Shown: positions 1-8,010 of the stretch, piece by piece | How the letters are laid out: every line of letters begins with the position of its first letter | Position numbering within the stretch: the stretch's first letter is position 1 | DNA from: Polaribacter vadi | GTDB taxonomy: Bacteria; Bacteroidota; Bacteroidia; Flavobacteriales; Flavobacteriaceae | NCBI RefSeq assembly: GCF_018861005.1 | Contig: NZ_JAHKQL010000002.1 | Span: 124,001 to 188,000 of the forward strand | Length of the DNA: 64,000 nt | Direction of reading: 5' to 3' | Translations under genes and position numbers: made by a program | Notes under the pieces: generated by a model | Told to the model about the DNA's origin: nothing | Database searches by the model: none | The model's input: only the letters and a program-made list of their open reading frames with translations

Positions 1-781
1 TAAAATTGTAAATATTCATACCAAAAACGGAATTGTAAAAGGTGTTTTTGGTTGGCCAGCAATACATACTAGAGATAAAAGTAATGAACAAGCTCCAAAA
101 CCAGATAATATTACTATTGATACTGGTTGTGCTACCAAAGAAGAAGTTTTAGCTTTAGGTATTCACGTAGGTTGTGTAATTACTTACCCAGATGAATTCC
201 ATATTTTAAATGGAGATAAGTTTGTTTGTAGAGCTTTAGATAATAGAATGGGTGGTTTTATGATTGCTGAAGTAGCTCGTTTATTAAAAGAAAATGGTAA
301 AGAATTACCTTTTGGTTTATATGTAACCAATTCTGTACAAGAAGAAATTGGTTTACGTGGAGCAGAAATGATTACACAAACTATTAAACCAAATGTTGCT
401 ATTGTTACTGATGTTACTCATGATACAACTACACCAATGATTGAGCCTAAAAAAGCAGGTTTAATGGAATTGGGTAAAGGACCAGTCATAGCTTATGCAC
501 CAGCTGTACAACAAAAATTACGCGATTTAATTATTGATACTGCAGAGGCTAAAGATATTCCTTTTCAACGTTCTGCATTATCTAGAGCAACAGGTACAGA
601 TACAGATGCATTTGCATACAGCAATGGTGGTGTTGCTTCTGCTTTAATTTCTTTACCTTTAAGATATATGCACACCACTGTAGAAATGGTTCACAGAGAT
701 GATGTAGAAAATGTAATTAAAATGATTTACGAATCGCTTTTAAACATTAAAGACGGAGATACTTTTTCTTATTTTGATTAA
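1..781 (+). CDS. M42 family metallo-aminopeptidase, 3' part (5' end outside window)
   Basis: The reading frame is open from the first full codon at base 2, so the annotated piece is the C-terminal 259 residues of a protein that normally has about 350. Visible M42 motifs are the bridging metal aspartate in ALDNRMG (about residue 80 of the fragment), the catalytic/metal glutamate pair in QEEIGLRGA (about 114-115), a metal aspartate in VTDVTHD, and the metal histidine in RYMHTTVEMVHRDD near the C-terminus. M42 enzymes are cytoplasmic, di-metal, tetrahedral aminopeptidases that trim oligopeptides. The internal ATG at 248 is not a start, because conserved sequence continues upstream of it. The gene converges with the YaiO-family gene across a shared hairpin. 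Family is secure; substrate class (glutamyl/aspartyl or general) is not. Confidence 0.9.
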   Translation, partial: KIVNIHTKNGIVKGVFGWPAIHTRDKSNEQAPKPDNITIDTGCATKEEVLALGIHVGCVITYPDEFHILNGDKFVCRALDNRMGGFMIAEVARLLKENGKELPFGLYVTNSVQEEIGLRGAEMITQTIKPNVAIVTDVTHDTTTPMIEPKKAGLMELGKGPVIAYAPAVQQKLRDLIIDTAEAKDIPFQRSALSRATGTDTDAFAYSNGGVASALISLPLRYMHTTVEMVHRDDVENVIKMIYESLLNIKDGDTFSYFD

Positions 782-795
782 ATAATAAACAGTTT

Positions 796-844
796 CAAAT
801 TTCGCTAATTTCTGTATTAATTTATTTAAAGTTAGCGAAATTTG
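796..844. terminator. Bidirectional terminator between convergent genes
   Basis: A perfect 13-bp inverted repeat (796-808 with 832-844, arms CAAATTTCGCTAA / TTAGCGAAATTTG, 23-nt loop) sits in the 75-bp gap between the M42 peptidase stop and the stop of the YaiO-family gene on the other strand. Position and symmetry suit a terminator used in both directions. The flanking T-runs are weak. Confidence 0.6.
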
Positions 845-856
845 CGTTTATATACT

Positions 857-2137
857 TTACTTAAATCTTATTGAATATGATGCCCCAAAAGAAGGATACA
901 CAAAGAATTCTCCTTTAGCAAAAGGTTTTTCTTCTCTAAACATACTTGCAGTAAAGCCTAATAGATTTTTCTTGTTTTTAGTAGAAAAGAAATAACCCAA
1001 AACTAAGGCTTGTGAATCTAAATTAAAAATTTCATCTCCAGTAAAACCTGGCGCAAAACGATCTAAAGCTGGTGAAGCTCCAAAACCAATTTCTAGATTA
1101 AAATAATTATCTGCATCTTTTCTAAATTTTCTATAAATTACTCTTCCAGAAGTACTTGTACCTGGATCTCCAGGAGTCACATAACCTCTTAACCCTAAGT
1201 AACTATTACCTGTATACCAACCTAAAGAACCTGTATAAATCGTAGTTTCTGTAGAGAATTTTAACCATCTAAAACCTAAAGAAACTTCTAAACTTTTAGG
1301 TAAAGATTTATATAATTCAAACCCATAACGTTGTGCAGGATTTAAAGGACTGCTAGAATAACCTGCATTAACATAAGCATACAAACCATTTATAATTCTT
1401 GGATACATATCAACCTCAAATTGATAATTATCGGTTTCAAAACGGTTTGCATAATTAAAACGAGCTATAACACTTCCGTATTTTGTTTGTCTTGAATATG
1501 ACAAAGAAGAATAATACATATTAGCTCTTCCATTGTCTTTATTAGCATCGTAAAAATCTGTAGACAAGCTAACACCAATTGTATTAAACCTTAATTCTGC
1601 TTCTAAAGATTTTTTATATTCTAATAATTCAGCATTATTTAAATGAATTTCTACAGCACTTTCTATAATTCTATAGGCTTCTTCTTTATTATTTCTATTA
1701 AACTCTGATCTTGCTTTTAACTGCATTAAATCTGCATCATCAGGAAAAAGTTTAAGAGCATTTTCTATTATTTTTAAAGAACTGAAATACTTTTCTGCAT
1801 ACTGCTCATTTTTAATATAAGCTATCCAATCATTTTTTCGTTCTTTATCTTTGTTTAAAATATACTCAAACTCTTTTTTTGCTTTTGCGTATTTACCATC
1901 CCAAGAATAGGTACTTGCCAATAAAGATCTAACATCTAAATAATTAGGGTATTTGGTTAAAATAAATAGTAAAGAATCTTGTGCTTGAGCACGTTTACCG
2001 TTAAAAGCTAAATCTCTAGCTACTTTAAAAGCAGTATCTGGGTTACCACTAAATATTTTTTTTTGTGCAGATAATTGATTCGCACAAAACAACATTATCA
2101 TTAAGAATAAAATTTTAATTTTCTCTTTTTTTATCAT
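857..2137 (-). CDS. TPR protein with C-terminal YaiO-type outer-membrane beta-barrel
   Basis: 426 residues. An N-terminal signal peptide (hydrophobic to about residue 24, ending LSAQ) is followed by about four TPR-like helical repeats (roughly 30-185) and then alternating short beta strands rich in aromatic residues to the C-terminus (190-426), the YaiO-family barrel pattern. By analogy with PgaA of the poly-GlcNAc system, the periplasmic TPRs would guide a polysaccharide to the barrel for export. It is the last gene of the five-gene minus-strand operon, and its ATG shares one base with the preceding TAA (TAATG). Its TPR segment resembles the C-terminal TPR of the upstream LtaS-like protein (shared PNYxDVR and WDGxY). 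Barrel family is likely; the export role is inferred from context. Confidence 0.8.
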   Translation of the reverse strand: MIKKEKIKILFLMIMLFCANQLSAQKKIFSGNPDTAFKVARDLAFNGKRAQAQDSLLFILTKYPNYLDVRSLLASTYSWDGKYAKAKKEFEYILNKDKERKNDWIAYIKNEQYAEKYFSSLKIIENALKLFPDDADLMQLKARSEFNRNNKEEAYRIIESAVEIHLNNAELLEYKKSLEAELRFNTIGVSLSTDFYDANKDNGRANMYYSSLSYSRQTKYGSVIARFNYANRFETDNYQFEVDMYPRIINGLYAYVNAGYSSSPLNPAQRYGFELYKSLPKSLEVSLGFRWLKFSTETTIYTGSLGWYTGNSYLGLRGYVTPGDPGTSTSGRVIYRKFRKDADNYFNLEIGFGASPALDRFAPGFTGDEIFNLDSQALVLGYFFSTKNKKNLLGFTASMFREEKPFAKGEFFVYPSFGASYSIRFK

Positions 2138-4560
2138 TATAATGATTTTTTTAATTTTAAATAAACTTTATTTTTTGGCTGCTTTTTTAGAATACTGTCT
2201 ATAATTGTTGTTGCTTTATCAGTATTTTTCATAGTTGCATAAGCTCTTGCCATTTTAAAAGCCACATCATCATTTTTAATTTTATTTTTAATGGCTTTAT
2301 CTACAATTACAATAGATTTTTCGTTTTGAGAAGACCACCAATACATATCTAAAAGTGCCAAATAAATATCATCATAATAAGGAGATCTTTTTAACGCATT
2401 TAATAATTCTTTTTCAGAGGCTTCATATTGGCCATCCCAAGCTAGAGTTCTACCTTTTAAAATTCTAACATCTACATAATTTGGTACTTTTTTTAAGATA
2501 TAATTACAAATTAGTCTCGCTGTTTCTCTTTCATTATTAAAAGCCTTTTGTCTTGCAGCCATAAACATTTCATCTACAGTTAAACCATTTGTTAATTCTT
2601 CTATTTTTGTTAGTTCTTCTGGTGTAAAAATATAAATACCTTTTATTTTAGTATTCTCATTTTCTGGATATATTTTATTATTTTTAGTTACATAAGCATT
2701 TAAATTTTTAAACTCATTAAATGATTTTGTTGCATCATTTAAAACAGTTTTATCATCTATTTGATAAATGTTGAAATCTTCTTTTATTTTAAATAACTTA
2801 CCATCTGATAAGAGATAATCTTTATAAACATAATCACTTAAACTACCTTTATAACGCATTAAAGGTATTTTATGAATGTTTCTAAATGTTTTTGAAGTAT
2901 CTATACCATCACCAAGCCACGCTGTTTCTTTTGGCAAATCTAAATCGTAACTATTAGATAAAAAAGAAAGTAAACTTGGTGCCAAATCGTAATGAGAGTT
3001 TACTGCTTTCATTGTTGTCGGTTTTTTTAATAAAGGACTGTAGATAAAAAAAGGAACATTAAATCTGCATAATTTATCTTTTTGAGCAATTGGTATTAAT
3101 CTGTGATCGCCTGTTATTATAAAAATGGTATTCTTAAAATCTGGTCTTTTTTTATAAGATTCTATAAACATTTTTACACTTGCATCTGAGTATAATATGC
3201 TTGCAAAAATATCTTTATTACTTCGTATTTGTTTTTTTGTTGCTTTAAGAGTTTTATTTGTTTTAAGAATACTATCAATTTTTAATAAATATTTCTGTTT
3301 TACAGGAAAAGTAAATGGATCGTGAATGGATTGTGTTGTTATTAAATCTAACCTTGGGCTTGGTATATCATCTAAAACAGACAACGTTTTTTTAAATATT
3401 TCATAATCTGAATATCCCCAAGAAAAACCATTACTAGAATTTACAGATTTAGGGTAAGTTTCATCATACTTATTTTCATCTATAATATTTTCTACTCCAT
3501 TATGTTCTAAAAAATTAATCTTTTTATCAAAACTAGATTGATCTCCTGCAAAAAAAGAAGTTGAATAATCATTTTGTTTTAAAACACTAAACAATGATAA
3601 ATGTGTAGGTATTTCTTCAATTTCTAAAAAACCTTTTTCACCAAAAGGTAAAGATGCCATTAAAGATGGCAAAGCACCAAAAGTTCTACCAGCGTTACTT
3701 AAAAAGTTAGGCCAATAAAGCGATTCTGAAATTAAGCTATTTAAATAAGGAGTAAAACCACTGTAATAACTATCACCTACAAACTCTGCCCCTAAACCTT
3801 CTACTTGAATTATTACTATATTTGGTTTTTCTGCAGAAACATTAAAAAAAGGACTTAATACATCTGCTATTTTTTCTGATGGCTTTAAAAAAGGGTACTC
3901 TTTATTACCTTCTAATTTAATAGATTTTACATCTATTTTTCCTATTTGATATTTTAAAACATCAACAACAAAAAAGTATATTTTATTCTGATAAATAGGG
4001 TTAGAGAAACCTGGTAAAACAAACTTTAATATTAAAACAATTAAGGCTGCTGTTAAAAAAATTCTACTGCAATATTTAAAAAATTCTGCTTTTCTTAAAA
4101 AGAAACAACTTGATAGAAAAACTGCAGGAAAAATTAAAAAAGTTATAAAAAATAAAATAGAAGAACTCCCTGAAGAGCTCACTGTTAAATAAATATCATC
4201 TAAAGAATAACCTAATAAATCTGCACCTAAATTTAAAAGTGTTGTAAGACTATATTTTGTTAAAGCTAGTTCTATAAAAATAATTAACACAAATAAAATT
4301 CGTATAATAAGTAGCCCTTTTCTTGTTTTTTTTCTAGAAAAAAGATAATAAAATGGTAAAAATATTAAGTAAATAAAAATTACTGTATAAAAATGATTTA
4401 AGAACTTAAAAACTAAAAAGTTAAAAAGCCCTGGAGTTTCTTTACCACTAAAAAATATAGATGTATACTCAAATAAACTTATTAACCAAAAGGTTAGCAA
4501 CAATGAGAAACAAGTTATTATGTACTTTCTGTTTTTTTTATTTAGTTTTTTTGTTATCAT
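2137..4560 (-). CDS. LtaS-like membrane phospho/sulfo-transferase (alkaline phosphatase fold) with C-terminal TPRs
   Basis: 807 residues. About five N-terminal transmembrane helices (roughly 12-190) precede a periplasmic sulfatase/LtaS-fold domain (245-570) and a TPR region (660-807). LtaS-type active-site residues are in order: metal Glu254 in QVEGLGAEF, nucleophile Thr293 in GRTFGALPS, His413 in SIHDPF, and Asp484-His485 in TGDHR. This matches the Glu/Thr/Asp/His set of lipoteichoic acid synthase, so transfer of phosphoglycerol or a similar group, rather than sulfate hydrolysis, is the better guess. No lipoteichoic acid is expected in a Gram-negative, so the acceptor may be the polysaccharide made by the adjacent glycosyltransferase (inference). 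The C-terminal TPR fusion is unusual. It starts 27 nt after the glycosyltransferase stop, with a GGGGG run (CCCCC in the leader) 7 nt before the ATG. Confidence 0.82.
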   Translation of the reverse strand: MITKKLNKKNRKYIITCFSLLLTFWLISLFEYTSIFFSGKETPGLFNFLVFKFLNHFYTVIFIYLIFLPFYYLFSRKKTRKGLLIIRILFVLIIFIELALTKYSLTTLLNLGADLLGYSLDDIYLTVSSSGSSSILFFITFLIFPAVFLSSCFFLRKAEFFKYCSRIFLTAALIVLILKFVLPGFSNPIYQNKIYFFVVDVLKYQIGKIDVKSIKLEGNKEYPFLKPSEKIADVLSPFFNVSAEKPNIVIIQVEGLGAEFVGDSYYSGFTPYLNSLISESLYWPNFLSNAGRTFGALPSLMASLPFGEKGFLEIEEIPTHLSLFSVLKQNDYSTSFFAGDQSSFDKKINFLEHNGVENIIDENKYDETYPKSVNSSNGFSWGYSDYEIFKKTLSVLDDIPSPRLDLITTQSIHDPFTFPVKQKYLLKIDSILKTNKTLKATKKQIRSNKDIFASILYSDASVKMFIESYKKRPDFKNTIFIITGDHRLIPIAQKDKLCRFNVPFFIYSPLLKKPTTMKAVNSHYDLAPSLLSFLSNSYDLDLPKETAWLGDGIDTSKTFRNIHKIPLMRYKGSLSDYVYKDYLLSDGKLFKIKEDFNIYQIDDKTVLNDATKSFNEFKNLNAYVTKNNKIYPENENTKIKGIYIFTPEELTKIEELTNGLTVDEMFMAARQKAFNNERETARLICNYILKKVPNYVDVRILKGRTLAWDGQYEASEKELLNALKRSPYYDDIYLALLDMYWWSSQNEKSIVIVDKAIKNKIKNDDVAFKMARAYATMKNTDKATTIIDSILKKQPKNKVYLKLKKSL

Positions 4561-4587
4561 TTTTTATGGGGGAGATTAAAATGTTAA

Positions 4588-6030
4588 TTAAGATTTAGAT
4601 AGTCCTTTTCTTACCATAACTCCCCATTTCTTTTTCTTATTAAAATAATAATCATAGTTACCTCTTATTGCAGCATAAAGAACTAATGGATGCAATATAA
4701 ATGGCTCTAGAATAATGGTAAGTACTAATTTTAAACCAACACCTTTCTTTTTGTATTGATGATATGTAAATTCTTCTGTAAAAATTGCTACAAAAGAAAA
4801 AAGTAACGAAAACAAATAAGCTAATAAAAAAAGGCCAACAACAAAACTCCATCTTAAAGGTTGATAGCATACTAAAAACAAAAAGTAAAGTATACCTGTA
4901 ACTTCTACAATAGGCGCCATTCTTTCAAAGACAAACCAATAAGGTACACTTAATAACCCAAGTAATTTGTATTTATAATTTAAGGCTAAATATTTATGCA
5001 TTTTTAGAGTTTCTATGGTACCTCTTGTCCATCTATTTCTTTGCGATATTAAAATTTTTCTATCATCAGGTGCTTCTGTCCAACACAGAGGATCTGGGAT
5101 ATAAGCTACTTTATATTTTAATTTACGCTCTTCCATGTAAGCTCTCATTCTTACAATAATCTCCATGTCTTCACCAACAGTTTTGGTATCATACCCCCCA
5201 ACTTCAATTGCAATTTCTCGATCAAACAAACCAAAAGCACCAGAAATAACAAGTAAGCCATTTAGTCTTGCCCAAGCCATTCTACCTAATAAAAAAGCTC
5301 TTAAATATTCTAAAATTTGCACTCTTTCTATCCATTTATCAGGAAAATTAATATCTATTAATTTTCCGTCTTCAATTTTACAAGAATTTGCAATTCTAAT
5401 AACACCCCCAGAAGCAATTACTTTTCTATCTGTATGTTCTAAAAAAGGCTTAACCATTCTTTGTAAAGAATCTTCTAATAACAAACAATCTACATCTATA
5501 CAAGCTAAGTATTTACTTTCGCTAATGTTAATTCCGCAATTTAATGCATCTGCTTTTCCTCCATTTTGTTTATCAACAACAATTAACTTATCGAATGCAG
5601 GGTTTTTAGATTTAAAAACACCTTCTCTTAAATCTTGGGTAGGCACTTTTTTATTGATTAAATACTCAACCTTTTCTAAGTCGTATGCTTTTATTAGTTT
5701 CTCTAAACTATCGTCTTTACTACCATCGTTTACAATAATAACATCGTAATTTACATAGTGTGTAGATAATAAAGATCTTACATTTTCTACAATATTTAAA
5801 CTCTCATTGTAAGCTGGTGCAATAATTGAAATTGTAGGTGCTAATGGCGATTTTATTAAATCTTTATAATGTATAAAACTATTTTTCTTTAAATAATCTA
5901 CAGTTTCTTTTGATGAAAAAACAGCCAAAATAATATAACCACCAACAATAAGAATTGTAAACACTAAAAAGAAATAGTGAAACGTAAGTAAAATAGACCT
6001 TAAAATTTGATCAAAATCCATAGCTAACAT
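4588..6030 (-). CDS. Membrane glycosyltransferase family 2 (processive type, PgaC/BcsA-like)
   Basis: 480 residues. One N-terminal membrane helix (about 15-38), a GT-A domain (65-340) and three to four C-terminal helices (355-455). Motifs of processive GT2 synthases are present: nucleotide-sugar region PAYNES, Asp179-x-Asp181 (IDVD), the base aspartate in GED288, and QRNRW at 330-334, the QxxRW acceptor/product motif. Such enzymes polymerise a beta-linked glycan from UDP-sugar and push it across the inner membrane. With the YaiO barrel and LtaS-like transferase downstream it should be the synthase of the locus. The start overlaps the HEAT-repeat gene by 20 bp; a second ATG three codons in is possible. 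The sugar used cannot be read from sequence. Confidence 0.88.
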   Translation of the reverse strand: MLAMDFDQILRSILLTFHYFFLVFTILIVGGYIILAVFSSKETVDYLKKNSFIHYKDLIKSPLAPTISIIAPAYNESLNIVENVRSLLSTHYVNYDVIIVNDGSKDDSLEKLIKAYDLEKVEYLINKKVPTQDLREGVFKSKNPAFDKLIVVDKQNGGKADALNCGINISESKYLACIDVDCLLLEDSLQRMVKPFLEHTDRKVIASGGVIRIANSCKIEDGKLIDINFPDKWIERVQILEYLRAFLLGRMAWARLNGLLVISGAFGLFDREIAIEVGGYDTKTVGEDMEIIVRMRAYMEERKLKYKVAYIPDPLCWTEAPDDRKILISQRNRWTRGTIETLKMHKYLALNYKYKLLGLLSVPYWFVFERMAPIVEVTGILYFLFLVCYQPLRWSFVVGLFLLAYLFSLLFSFVAIFTEEFTYHQYKKKGVGLKLVLTIILEPFILHPLVLYAAIRGNYDYYFNKKKKWGVMVRKGLSKS

Positions 6031-7093
6031 CTAAAAAATTAACAATTTTAGTGTAATCTTCATCTTCTTCAGATACTTTTTCTAATTTATTGTAAGCAAC
6101 CACATCTATCCTTTTTAAGATTAATAATGCTGCGTGCTTTATTTCAAAATTTTCATTTTTAACATTACTCAATATAAAAGGAACATCTTCTGTAGTTGCA
6201 ACTTTATTTAACAGTTTAAACGTTGCCTTTTTTTCTGATAAGGTTAATTCTTTAAACTTACTTTTTAAAATATATTTAGACTCTGCAACTTCAAAATGAA
6301 TTAAAGTTTCTATTGCTTTTAAACGCACTTCTATATTACCATGATGTAATAGACTTAGCAAAATTTCTTTAGTTTCTAATCTATTAAACATTTTTACAAC
6401 ATTTAATATAAATATGATAACAAAATCATTATCAGAAATTAACCATTTTGAAACATCAATAATTAAATGATTTTCGATTTTTTGGATTTCTCCTAATAAT
6501 TGAATTTGATCCCATTCAGAAAGTGGTACTTTTAAATCATCTAAAAAAGTTAAACCATCATAACCAAACAATTCTAAGAAATATAAATGTGCTTCCCTTC
6601 TAACTTCTTCTTTAGGGTGGTTGATAAAATCAATAATAATATCTTTAAATTTCTCAATTTTAAAACGTCTAGAATCTCTTATACCAATAGCTATTATATT
6701 CCACTTTTCGCTTCTTAATTTTTTTATTGTATATTTTAATAAGCCTATTTCTTCATACAATTTGTGCATGGTTAAAATCATATTACCAGAAATTTCTTGA
6801 CTTAAAATAAAGAAAGTATCTCCAATAATTTTTCTTTTCCTTCTGCTGTTAGCTCCTTTTTTAAATTTTTTTATAATTTTTTTCTGAGTGTCACTTAAAA
6901 AAATACTGTCTTGTTCTGAGTATAAAAATTGTATTAAATTTTCTTCTACAGTTACTCTATAATTCTTTTCTTTTTTATCTATAATTCTAATATTTTTTCT
7001 AAATATTTTAAGATAAACAATAAGAATTACAATTATAACAACCAGCATTACAACTATAGCCCAAATTACACTTTCAATAAGTGGGATTACCAT
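6011..7093 (-). CDS. HEAT-repeat protein with N-terminal membrane anchor
   Basis: 360 residues. A single strong transmembrane segment (about 9-30) and a basic juxtamembrane stretch precede an all-helical region with HEAT-like repeats (for example HPKEEVRREAHLYFLEL, GNIEVRLKAIETLIHF, NENFEIKHAALLILK), so most of the protein should be a cytoplasmic scaffold. HEAT repeats bind proteins; no catalytic motif is seen. It sits between the response regulator (25-nt gap) and the glycosyltransferase (20-bp overlap), so it is probably translationally coupled to the synthase and may link signalling to the membrane complex. Repeat class is fairly sure; the role is inferred from position. Confidence 0.7.
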   Translation of the reverse strand: MVIPLIESVIWAIVVMLVVIIVILIVYLKIFRKNIRIIDKKEKNYRVTVEENLIQFLYSEQDSIFLSDTQKKIIKKFKKGANSRRKRKIIGDTFFILSQEISGNMILTMHKLYEEIGLLKYTIKKLRSEKWNIIAIGIRDSRRFKIEKFKDIIIDFINHPKEEVRREAHLYFLELFGYDGLTFLDDLKVPLSEWDQIQLLGEIQKIENHLIIDVSKWLISDNDFVIIFILNVVKMFNRLETKEILLSLLHHGNIEVRLKAIETLIHFEVAESKYILKSKFKELTLSEKKATFKLLNKVATTEDVPFILSNVKNENFEIKHAALLILKRIDVVAYNKLEKVSEEDEDYTKIVNFLDVSYGF

Positions 7094-7118
7094 AATATTT
7101 TAAATTACTAGTTATTAA

Positions 7119-7487
7119 TTAAAGTAACATTCTTCTTACTCTAATAGACAATTCATTAGGGCTTAATGGTTTACTCATAAAATCATTAGCCCCTAAATTA
7201 AAAGCTTTTAAAACCATTTCTTCTTGCCCAGAAGAAGAAAATACTAAAATTGGTACTTTACTTTTTAATTGATTTCTTACATGACTTATTATTTCTAAGC
7301 CACTAAAATAATCCATCATAACATCTGTTAAAATAATATCAGGATCATCATTTTCAATTAACTCAATAGCTTCTTTACCGTTTTTGGCAATCAAAAGGTG
7401 ATGGCCGTCTTTTTCTAAACGGAATTTTAAAAGGAGAGATAAAACAGAATTATCTTCAGCTAAAACAATTTTCTTTTTTTTAGTCAT
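7119..7487 (-). CDS. Stand-alone response regulator receiver (CheY-like)
   Basis: 122 residues, a receiver domain with no output domain. The acidic pair Glu11-Asp12, phospho-acceptor Asp55 (IILTDVMMD), Ser84 in the Thr/Ser switch position and Lys106 (MSKPLS) are all present, so it should be phosphorylated normally. It is the first gene of the operon encoding HEAT, GT2, LtaS-like and YaiO proteins, while an Hpt-domain gene is divergent from it. The pair suggests a phosphorelay that acts by protein contact (perhaps with the HEAT protein) rather than on DNA. The leader carries CCCCC only 5 nt before the ATG. Confidence 0.92.
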   Translation of the reverse strand: MTKKKKIVLAEDNSVLSLLLKFRLEKDGHHLLIAKNGKEAIELIENDDPDIILTDVMMDYFSGLEIISHVRNQLKSKVPILVFSSSGQEEMVLKAFNLGANDFMSKPLSPNELSIRVRRMLL

Positions 7488-7492
7488 AACAT

Positions 7493-7606
7493 GGGGGATG
7501 TTTAAAAAATTAATACTATTAATTCTTGCTTAACAAATCTAACAAAAACAAATAAAACAATTCTTATCAATTTTATTTATCTTTACAAAATCTTACACTA
7601 ATCCCC
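7493..7606. promoter_or_regulatory. Divergent control region with C-rich leader motifs
   Basis: The 135-bp gap between the response regulator (minus) and Hpt gene (plus) must hold both promoters. Reading each leader towards its ATG, the minus leader has ATCCCCCATG (7491-7500 region) and the plus leader has TAATCCCCTAAAA (CCCC at 7603-7606). The same kind of C-run precedes the LtaS-like gene (4568-4572) and the 72-residue peptide gene (51480-51484). It could be a regulator site or a translational element; no factor can be named. Confidence 0.35.
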
Positions 7607-7622
7607 TAAAATAAGAATAATT

Positions 7623-7997
7623 ATGGAAATTGAAAAGATTTTAACTAGTAATGTGGTTGACTTATCTTCTATTAAAAGCTTTTTTGCGAACGATAAAGAC
7701 ATGCTCATACAATTAATTGGTGTTTATTTATCAGACACAACACCAAGAATAGAAACTTTAGAAGCAAGTCTTTTAGATGTAAATTATGAAGATGTAAGAA
7801 GCATTTGCCATTTCCTAAAGTCTTCTTTTGGTTTAATGGGCATAAGCTGTTTAGAAGAAGTTGCTAACTTAGAACTACTAGCTAAAGACCAAGAAAGTCC
7901 AGAAGTTATAAAAGAAAAATTAAATAATATTATACCTATTTGTAAAGAAAGTTTGGTAGAATATAAATTAATATTAGATAAATTAGAAGTACTATAA
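7623..7997 (+). CDS. Histidine phosphotransfer (Hpt) domain protein
   Basis: 124 residues, helical throughout. The Hpt signature is His63 in CHFLKSSFGLMG, equivalent to the HxLKGSS/SxxxG box of phosphotransfer domains. Hpt proteins relay phosphate from a hybrid histidine kinase to a final receiver. No kinase is encoded in this window, so the donor must lie elsewhere; the natural acceptor candidate is the single-domain response regulator 135 bp away on the other strand. The FAD-dependent oxidoreductase gene follows after 13 bp and may be cotranscribed, though a functional tie is not evident. Confidence 0.85.
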   Translation: MEIEKILTSNVVDLSSIKSFFANDKDMLIQLIGVYLSDTTPRIETLEASLLDVNYEDVRSICHFLKSSFGLMGISCLEEVANLELLAKDQESPEVIKEKLNNIIPICKESLVEYKLILDKLEVL

Positions 7998-8010
7998 TTT
8001 TAGTTTTTAA

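Noticed and set aside
5165..5749. 194-codon plus-strand ORF inside the GT2 gene
   Set aside because: It is antisense to a well-supported glycosyltransferase and shows no family resemblance; a frame shadow.
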